DNA of 64,000 nt from Irpex lacteus (taxonomy: Eukaryota; Basidiomycota; Agaricomycetes; Polyporales; Irpicaceae): assembly GCA_001986395.2 (NCBI GenBank), contig MQVO02000004.1, forward strand, positions 1,922,001-1,986,000. The letters are read 5' to 3'. This document shows positions 56,377-64,000 of the stretch, one piece after another. The position numbers and the translations under genes were made by a program. A model generated the notes under the pieces. It had not been told where the DNA came from, ran no database searches, and was given only the letters and a program-made list of their open reading frames with translations. How positions within the stretch are numbered: the first letter of the stretch is position 1; each line of letters begins with the position of its first letter.

Positions 56377-57423
56377 ATGACGCAGATCCAAGACCAACGA
56401 ACGACCGCGGTCACAGTGTACTGTGGATCCTCTCTGAGCTCGCAAAAGGCGTACCAGGAAGCCGCAGTCAGTGAGTACTCAGCTTTGTATCCAGGACCTA
56501 TTTCATGTTAACGGCCTTTCGTAGGCGTAGGGACTGCTCTGGCCAAGGCAGGGCGCATGCTGGTCTACGGCGGCGCAAGGAAAGGTCTTATGGGCGTTGT
56601 CTCTGGAGCCGCCCTCGAGGCAGGTGGCGAAGTCACTGGCGTCATTCCCTACGCTATGGTCGTCTCTGGAGGAGAGAAGGAGCAGACGCAGGGGCAGCTT
56701 CAGGCCAAGGCAACGGCGCAGGCCTTATTTAACGAGCAGAACAGGAAGAACGTACGTCGTCATAGCTCTGCGTATATGTTCACATATGCTCATGCAGATC
56801 CTTCATATCTACCAGGAGAACACTGTATGTCTGATAGCCGTGCATGGAGTCGTTATCTCACTGACGCTCGCGATCTGGCAGGTTGTTGTGGATTCAATGC
56901 ATGAGCGTAAGCTCGAGATGGCGAAGCGGTCATGTGCTTTCATAACCCTTCCCGGCGGGTACGGTAGTTTTGAAGAGGTAGGCAATATGACCAGCACTTC
57001 CCAATTTCTCCGCCCGTTGACTTCGGACACAGCTGCTCGAAGTCACGACTTGGTCGCAAATAGGCATCCACAACAAACGTGAGTATTCTCTTACGAATCG
57101 AGTAAGAGAGGCGACTCTGACGAAGTATATCTATATCTTCCGTAGCCATTATTGTGCTCAACGTTCTCTCCTACTACGAACCGTTACGACAATTGATCCG
57201 TAATGGTGTCGAAGCCGGGTTCGTAAGGGAACAGAACGAGTCGATCATCACCTTCATCGACGGACCGTCGGACCACGCAGAACATGAGTCGTTCGACTGG
57301 GGCCAGGCTGCACTGGACGTTATTAACTCGTGGAAGACAGATCCCGTCGTGAGACCAACACATTACGACTGGTCTAAGCAGCGAGAGCCCGCTAAGAACC
57401 AAGCTGCGTTGGTGAACCCATAG
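56377..57423 (+). CDS. LOG-family protein (nucleoside 5'-monophosphate phosphoribohydrolase)
   Basis: Six exons give about 240 residues. Motifs: VTVYCGSS at the start of the Rossmann-like fold, [27 protein letters not shown], and the signature MHERKLEMA with [17 protein letters not shown] (PGGYGTxxE type) near 56,945-57,050. The family hydrolyses cytokinin riboside 5'-monophosphate, or related nucleotides such as AMP, to the free base and ribose phosphate. Catalytic Arg and Glu in the ERK and EELLE motifs are present. Introns interrupt directly after EE and after NK; all close in frame. One short exon (ILHIYQENT) inserts a segment not common in bacterial LOGs, so that junction is less certain. 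Whether this fungus makes cytokinin is not shown by the sequence. Confidence 0.85.
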
Positions 57424-60400
57424 CACGCATATCCCATCGGAAGTCGGTGCGCTCATGGAGAAGTAGACAAATAATGCTGTCGCCTTCTCGTACATGCTCG
57501 AGGAGTGTTGCCTATAATTGAGCAATGCAAATGATCGTCGCGTTCATAGGTCTGATCCACAATTACGACGCTCTCCCGTCCAATTCAGTCCACTTATCGG
57601 CAGCGTCCAGAATTTCAGATGCGATTACGCAGGTACGCACCATTTTCGTGCAGACGGACTCTTCTCGAAGGACGACGACATAGGGCCAGGATATCGGAGC
57701 GAGCTCGGTGCGTGTACGTCCTCTCCTGGACCCGTCAGGTAGGACCCCAGTCTCCATCATTCTCATCCATTTTTGTATTCTCAAAATCCGGAATACAAGC
57801 CCGCCATATTCGCACAGTCCGTACAAGGATATCACCGCAACATTACATGCTTGTATGCTCCGTTTCCGCTTTACGCAGAGCGCAGATCCACCAGGTTCCA
57901 CCCCTTGACTGTTGTCGGCGTTCGGGAAGGTAGTGCGGACTTGCTGGTACACGTTCGCTCCCCCAAAGTTCCAACATTCCGGTGCCCGACCCAACTATGT
58001 CTCAAAAAATACCGTCATGTCGTAGACGGTGTCTGAACGCATCTCGTAGTGTGGGTTAGGACGGGCCAACCTCGATGTTTGCTCGGACATGCTCTTGCAG
58101 GAATGGAACAATCGCCTGTGATTTCTATAATCAGTCACTTATTCTCTGGTTGTGGACACTGCGAGAGTCGCTTACGATTTAGCAGCATCACGACCAAAAA
58201 TTCTGTCTTGCGAGAGACCAGCGCAGACCGTTATCACCGGTACTCCAACTTCCAAGAGTCTACGTCGGTCCATATTATCTCACTTTCTCACCTCGCTCAG
58301 AAACGGCCATCCATTCCGGGCAACTGTCGACACGCAGAATGACATATCTCATCAACAAAATGCGAATACTCACGCCGCTTTCAACGTGCGAGACACGTTT
58401 CACAGCGACCAGTGCGATCGAGAGCGTCCAGTGCGCGGAAATTGTGAGTTGCACATGTACGGTCGTCATGTCGCCCTGATGCTAAAAGCTCGGATGAAAA
58501 GACCCTGCATGGGTAGATTCCTCGGCTCCGCGCCCATACTTTCTCCTGGGGACTTCGTCGCTTCGACGTTCGAATGCCTCTTTCCAGGCGATCTCGAATT
58601 CGGTGCTCGTGGCAGCGTACTCAGTCTACACAATGACAACATTTACACCGAAATCTCCTGGGGCATCCAGGGCCGTGCATTGCCTGTGGTCCGTACTTAG
58701 GACTGACAGATTTGACATGTACATCGAAGATAGTACTTACTACCCAGATGCGGTATCCCCGACCAGGTAACCCAGTAGCGCAGTAGGCACGTCAATATCA
58801 GAGCTCCACCATTCGTCAGAACAAGTCAAAACCTACCTCGGTACATTGAGACAACAAGCTAAAGGCTTCCCTGGGTCCAGTCGCGGAGTGTCAAGTGGTG
58901 GTGCCCATGCTAGCCTAACTCGAATTCAGTCCATCTATCAGAACTTTGTATGGAGCTGAACCGTATACTGTGAGCGGTATCTGCAGAATTGAGAGGCTGA
59001 GGAGATACCCGATGGTTAGATACGATGCGTGCTAATGAACACGAGTGTTCGAACTGCGATAAGTAAGTCGGGTTCGAGGCGATCGTCGTCATTCCCTTCG
59101 GGCGGGAAGTCGACGCTTCGCTAAGTTCATGAACGTGGTGTACCATACGACCCTCATTATCTACGCCGTATGTGGCATGTTATCCATGCATGGGCGAGTC
59201 TGTCGTAATTTCGAAGGTGAAGCAGCACTGTTACTGAAACTTCAACGCATTCGCGAACCTTACTTACTAGTAGTAGCATGCACACTGCAGTTCATATAAT
59301 GCGTAGAAGCCCGCCAGCCAAGGAGCATCAGAATTACCAGTATACTGTACGCCTAAATGTAGCGAGAACGCATGCGTGATCCAAGTACTATGATGCACGC
59401 ATGCTTTGAGGGAACTGGCGAAGGGAAGATGCAAGAGTCCTGAGTGTCGTACTGCTACGAGACCGAGCAAACACGCTAGCGAGAATAGCCGACAGCAGAG
59501 AAGAGAGTGTAGAAATATTAAAGGAGTGTAATGTTCAATGAGCTTACGGTTGAAGCACTCGAGGCTTTGAACGCTTGAGAGGTGACGAGGGAGACTAGGG
59601 GGACAGAAAGACCAAGAATGAAAATGGTTTGGCAGCCGCACTTGCGATTCACCAGTAGAAAGAACTTCACGTATGAAGAGCAAGGAAGACAACAATATGC
59701 ACAAGGTGAATAGACGAATGTTATAATTCATGAGCAAAGACTCAACAAAAGTAAAATACCAAAATAAACACCCGTGGAAGAAAAGAGCACGATCGTACGC
59801 CCTGGATGATTAATGGATGCATGCATGGAAGCAGACAGAGATGAACATCCGATGAATGATGAGGTAATGGAGAAATGTGATCGAGCTTGCATGCAAGTCC
59901 GACATGAGCGATATGCGAATTATAGGAGGGAGCAGACAGGACGACGGTAGGGAAAATGTGAGAGGCAAAGCACAAGGCTTGCTGGCCGAATTAATACGCC
60001 TGCGAGTATCCGGTTAAGTGTGAGAACAGAGGAAGCGGGAGGTGCGTGTACGCCTCCCGGTCGGTGAGATGTACAGGGCAGAGGGTCAGGAGAGTGCCAT
60101 GATTAGAGTTGGAGGATGTAAGGAGCGCGGGAGGTGATCCGGAGGGAAAGATCCGCTTTTGGAGCGTGACAGAGAACGGCCACGATTATTGCGGAATAAG
60201 GTAGAGAGTACACCGGGGGTTGAGCCCGGTTAAGGCCATGAGATAACCAGGAGGAGCAGTAGACCGAGGAAGGACTTGAGAGAGCGATTGAGCGACATCT
60301 AGGGCGACCGAAAGCAAGAGCAGGGGAAGACAATATGTACAGGTGAACATCGAAGGGTATCGCGCGGCGAGTGTATGTTATGCAAGATAAAAACATGAGT

Positions 60401-60592
60401 GCTGAGTGGAGGATGGAGAATGAGATAAACGGCCGCTTGAAGACGACGTTGGTCGGCGATACAGCGGTCCATATGCACTGGCGAGCAAGCCTGCCACCAT
60501 GATTTTGAATTTCACGATACGACGGAGTGAGCTGAACAGGCGTATATACGAGGTACGCCTCTTCAACGCCCCGCATTGCACTTCGAGTTCCC
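57424..60592. other. Long region without a supported gene
   Basis: About 3.2 kb. From 57,560 to 58,930 the minus strand shows several good donors and acceptors (for example GTGAGT at 58,371 and GTAAGC at 58,173) and stretches with coding-like third positions, but no model I tried gave a recognisable protein. From 59,270 to 60,590 the plus strand is purine-rich with long minus-strand frames (up to 210 codons) lacking motifs; this is probably the pyrimidine-rich 3' flank of the next gene. Confidence 0.45.
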
Positions 60593-62999
60593 TTACGCCC
60601 CAGGAGAGGATACACCGTCCTGCGAATGCGCCGGCTTGTGTCGACTGATCTTCTCCACACCGGCTCCGAGAGCATGAGCGTTGCTGCTCGTAAGTTCCTA
60701 CAAGAATAGTGAGTACGACTTCTCGAGAAAGGCAACGCAAAATAGAATGCTTACCTCGTCATCGTCCTCATCTTCCGACTTCGGGCTGTACTCTGCATCT
60801 GCGTCCTCATCCTCCGACCCGGTACTTGTGGAGCTTTGACTCTCCCTCCGCTCCCTAATAGTCTCTGCCTCCTCTTCCTTCTGCTCCTCAAGACCCTCCA
60901 ACTCGCCAACGACCACCTGAGCATCAGTGATGATACTCTGGGGAATGGGTGAGCCTGCCCTAGCCGTGTCCGCACTACCCCGTCGCTCAGGCGTACGAGG
61001 AATACTGTGTCTGCTGGCGAAACTCGGTGTCCGCTCAGCCGACAAACGCATTGGGTGACCGTGTGGATGGTGACCAAGGTTGAGACTGTGATGGCGAGGC
61101 GAGGGTGTATGCGCGGGAATCTTCACAGCTGTGGTGACATGCTCGGCGTCCTCAGAAACAGCAATAGGAGTCGGCTGCTCCTCAGACTCAGTTTTCGACT
61201 CCACTGCGTCAATCGCGGCTTCTTCAACCTGCTTCTCTTGGGTCACCGGCGCTGGAGGGTCAGGATCTGCGACTTCGGCGTCGTGCTTCTCTTCTGCATG
61301 GTCATCCTTGACATCCTCCTGCATCTCAACTGCATCCTGAACGGCTGCCTCTGCAGCAGCCTTCTCAGCAGCTTCCGCCTTGGCGCGTTCCCTCTCCTCC
61401 CTTCTGCGCTTCAGCCACGCCATACCACTACCGTCATCATCGTCATCCGCAGGTCGTCGCCCACGTTGTGCGCTACCCCAGCCGTTCTCTTCGGCTGACC
61501 CAATGGCTGCGCTCCCTTGTACGCGGGAATACTTTGTGTTGCCTACGGAGGCAGCGGTCTTCACACTGCCCATGCCACCGTAACCCCACTCGACGAATTC
61601 AGGGTCAGAGCTGTGGGGAAAGGCAACTCAGTACAGAATACAGAATTGAACCAAGAATCAATACTCACCGAGCGGTAGCGAACAAGTTCACGTTGTTCAA
61701 ATTATTCCTCCTTCCGCCATACACCCGGCCGTTGAGCATCCTCAACTGCTTTCTCGGCGCCTGACGATTTCCAGCAACTCCGGCACTATTACTCCTCGTC
61801 CTTCTCAGGTCTTCATTAGCAATAGTGCTCTCGCGGCTCTTCGTTCTTCGTATCTGCTCAGTGGCACTCTGTGTCCTCCACAAGGATCCCTCTCCGGAGC
61901 TGCTGGAATCAGAACCCATCAGGGCGGATAGCAAGCTCTTCTTCTTCGCGCCCTTCTTCACATGGGTGTTCTCAGAGGTGCTCCTCGATAGCGGAACACC
62001 AAAGTCGACATCCTTCTCCGACCCACCGGAGACACTCTCTGTCCGCTCGCGAGACCGATTGCGCAAAGGAGTTGTGGTGCCAGAACTGGCAGCGTCGCTG
62101 TCTCTCGTCGTACTCCGCGCGAGCTGGTTAAGCCCAAGCGTGAGAACATCTCCGGTGGAAAGCTCCTTCTTCGAGAGCGGGCCGAGCAGAGGCTTGAAGA
62201 GCTTCTTCGTTGACCATCTCCGGTTCTCTCGTGGTAGGTCGACGCGCCGGCCGATGGGAGATTCGGGACAGGATTGAGTGTCTGGGATGCGCTCGATGAA
62301 GGAAGACGATGATGAGAGGACAGCGAAGGGAGATTGAGGAGTCATTGGGTCAACATCAGAGTCGTACCTGTCTGAGCCGTTGGTACTTGAAGCTGCATGA
62401 AGAGGGACGATGTGTGAGTTGGATGAAGGTGCGGTGGGGGTAGTCGTGGACGGTGCATCTCCCGGCGCCTCCGACGCCGTTGAAGCACCACTAAACAATA
62501 ATGAGCTGGGTCGGCTCGACGACTGGGTGGTATAGGGTCGAGGGGTGTCGAGAGATGTAGAGAGAGGGAAACCGGTGACACTCTCGACATCGTCGTCGAG
62601 AAACACTTCAGGAAAGTCTTCCTCCCGTCTGGGCTCAGGGAGAGGCGCAAAGCGAATCTTCCTGGTTTGAGGGGCTGACTGCGGGGATTTCTTGGTATCT
62701 CGCGATGCTACAGTGCTTGTGTTTGAGCCAGTGCCACTTGTTGATGATGTTTGAGCTCCGTTACGAGGGGCATTTGACGCGCCATCGCGGGCGGGCAAGC
62801 TAGCAGTGAGGAAATAGTGGTCCGCCTCCGAGTTGTGGGGGGAGCTTGACGACGCCGACGATGAGAGCGAGGAGAGAGACGAGATGAGATGTGGTGTGCC
62901 CGGAAGCGACGTCGGGTGGTTGTAGGGCGAAGTGGTGGGGGATGAGTTGAGGAGGATGCCATGACGAGGGAAGGCGGGGAGCTGGAGCATGGTTCCCAT
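60593..62999 (-). CDS. Long disordered protein with possible PP1-docking motif
   Basis: Three exons give about 755 residues starting MGTMLQLPAFPRHGILLNSS (ATG 62999; a second ATG at 62990). The open frame runs upstream to about 63,206 without an ATG. The protein is Ser/Thr/Pro-rich, with TRKIRFAPLPEPRREE near residue 120; KIRF fits the RVxF consensus for docking to protein phosphatase 1. Other conserved-looking blocks are RRWSTKKLFKPLLGPLSKKE, a basic KKGAKKKSLLSALMG, and SDPEFVEWGYGGMGS across the first splice. A charged coiled region (MAWLKRRREERERAKAEAAEK) and a short last exon ending SSPGA follow. No enzyme domain is seen. A signalling scaffold or phosphatase regulator is a guess based on the motif alone. 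Confidence 0.65.
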
Positions 63000-64000
63000 C
63001 TCTGGCGCTTTGCGGGAGGTGTACTTTGCTATGTTGGCGCTGTTGTGCACGGTGAGTAAAGGGTTGGTGCTCGTCGTTGCCGTCGTTGGAAAGAGTGGCG
63101 GGGACGATGAGCGCAGAGCAAAAGTGGAAGGAGTAAGAGAGTGGGCGAAGCGAAAGAGAAAGGGACAAGTTATGAGGAGACGTGAACCGTACCAGGCTCC
63201 ATTCAATAATTATAATCCGTGCCACACCTATCACCACTGCATCTTGGCGGGAGCGCTGTCCGGGGTCCCTATTAGCCTCAAGCGCCGTTCCTTAGAAACA
63301 CGTGCGTAGACGTTTCTCAACCTCTCTGTATTCACCTGACCCCGCCCACGTATCACCAGCACATCGCGAAATTCCCTCTGGCGTCCGAGTACGTTATATC
63401 TCTCAACGAGGCCCGTATCTCCTGCCTGCTAGTCCTCTCGAGTCCAAGCCTTGGCTACTTGGTGGCACCGCAGTCGTCACCCCCCGCAAATGCTATGCGG
63501 GGAGATGTGTCTAGGCGGAGTCGAATAATTTACTTCCGTTAACGGTGATACCCGATCTCATCGTAGACTGACCAAATATATCCAGCTCGATTGCCTTTCC
63601 CAGATAGACGCTTCCCGATGGACACCGCCGCCTCCTTACTCCTTCTCAGAGCCGCTCATGCCATCCGTCGCGTTCTCACAGCAGTCATCGTCCAACGCCA
63701 GCTTTCACACACGGTTTGTGTTTGCAGAGCAATATCAAAGATATCTTGTCGGTGTAGGTGTTCGTGTTTGTCTGCTTTCCGCCATCATGCTCCGTATGTT
63801 CCGTTCCAGGTATGTCGAGGGAAACATGACAGGCCTCCTGTCTATCGGAAATGCTCGCCTGACCACCCGCACGTCTAATTCCCTCAGCATATGAGCCAAG
63901 CAAATATTACTGGACCCATCGTCATGGCCTTGGTTGAGATGATTCTGCAATTGGACGATCGCCTGAATCACCCCTTGTTCCTTAAACCCTGCACACATAT
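63000..64000. other. Window end, no gene assigned
   Basis: Holds the promoter of the preceding minus-strand gene. A plus-strand frame from 63618 (MDTAASLLLLRAAHAIRR) and a minus-strand frame from 63998 (MCAGFKEQGVIQ) overlap; either could be part of a gene continuing beyond 64,000, and I cannot decide between them. Confidence 0.35.

Noticed and set aside
59267..59737. 156-codon minus-strand frame with a hydrophobic start
   Set aside because: Composition follows the pyrimidine bias of the region; Leu/Ser/Phe richness explains the signal-peptide look.
60103..60735. 210-codon minus-strand frame
   Set aside because: Overlaps the supported last exon of the neighbouring gene in another frame and lies in a pyrimidine-biased tract; no motif.
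1..64000. CRISPR arrays, bacterial operons, rRNA genes, viral genes
   Set aside because: No regularly spaced repeats or prokaryotic features; the window is intron-rich eukaryotic DNA and no viral gene was recognised.

Overview
The window looks like nuclear DNA of a basidiomycete, most likely an Agaricomycete. Genes are packed on both strands and cut by many short introns (about 50-70 nt, GTRNGT donors, CAG/TAG acceptors). The families seen (ENA-type sodium ATPase, SPX-RING protein, CHMP7/Snf7 protein, Rab11, PQ-loop transporter, LOG protein, secreted PL14-like protein, P450) fit a filamentous fungus. No database search was run; all names rest on motifs visible in conceptual translations after splicing by eye.

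Layout. 1-2464: nothing recognised. 2522-6902: ENA-type P-type ATPase (+). 7093-8286: non-autonomous inverted-repeat element. 8483-10588: SPX-RING protein with a CAAX-like end (+). 11334-15416: Crb2/Rad9/53BP1-like checkpoint adaptor (-), with an apparent frameshift in the first BRCT domain. 15964-17838: single-pass membrane protein (+). 18108-19759: CHMP7-like ESCRT-III protein (-). 20971-21597: small proline-rich protein (+). 21870-22523: 654-bp palindromic MITE. 23077-25500: cytochrome P450 (+). 26455-26768: tiny two-exon gene (+). 27299-28559: LIN1/CD2BP2 GYF protein (+). 28783-31760: RAD54 (-), sharing a 234-bp divergent promoter with a chromodomain protein, 31995-34709 (+). 34980-36510: mitochondrial RF1 (+).

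36759-40744 is the most striking region. It is a nearly 4-kb Tc1/mariner-like element with 65-bp terminal inverted repeats that start CAGTG and are flanked by TA on both sides. It carries an apparently intact three-exon DDE transposase and, convergent with it, a large multi-exon gene of unknown function. It sits 76 bp upstream of the start codon of a PQ-loop transporter (40822-42845, +).

Then follow a secreted PL14-like lyase (43177-44229, -), L-rhamnose mutarotase (45785-46273, -), Rab11/Ypt3 GTPase with a 5-nt micro-exon (46986-48166, +), a multi-pass membrane protein (48793-49874, +), a tandem pair of paralogous four-helix membrane proteins (50107-51130 and 51758-52756, -), a spartin/senescence-domain protein (54179-55847, -), a LOG-family protein (56377-57423, +), and a long disordered protein with a possible PP1-docking motif (60593-62999, -). 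The ends and several 0.5-3 kb gaps hold nothing I can support.

There is no operon-like logic. Plausible functional links are only thematic: RAD54 and the Crb2-like adaptor in DNA damage, the PL14-like lyase and rhamnose mutarotase in plant-polysaccharide use, and three DNA-transposon-derived elements inserted in intergenic DNA.
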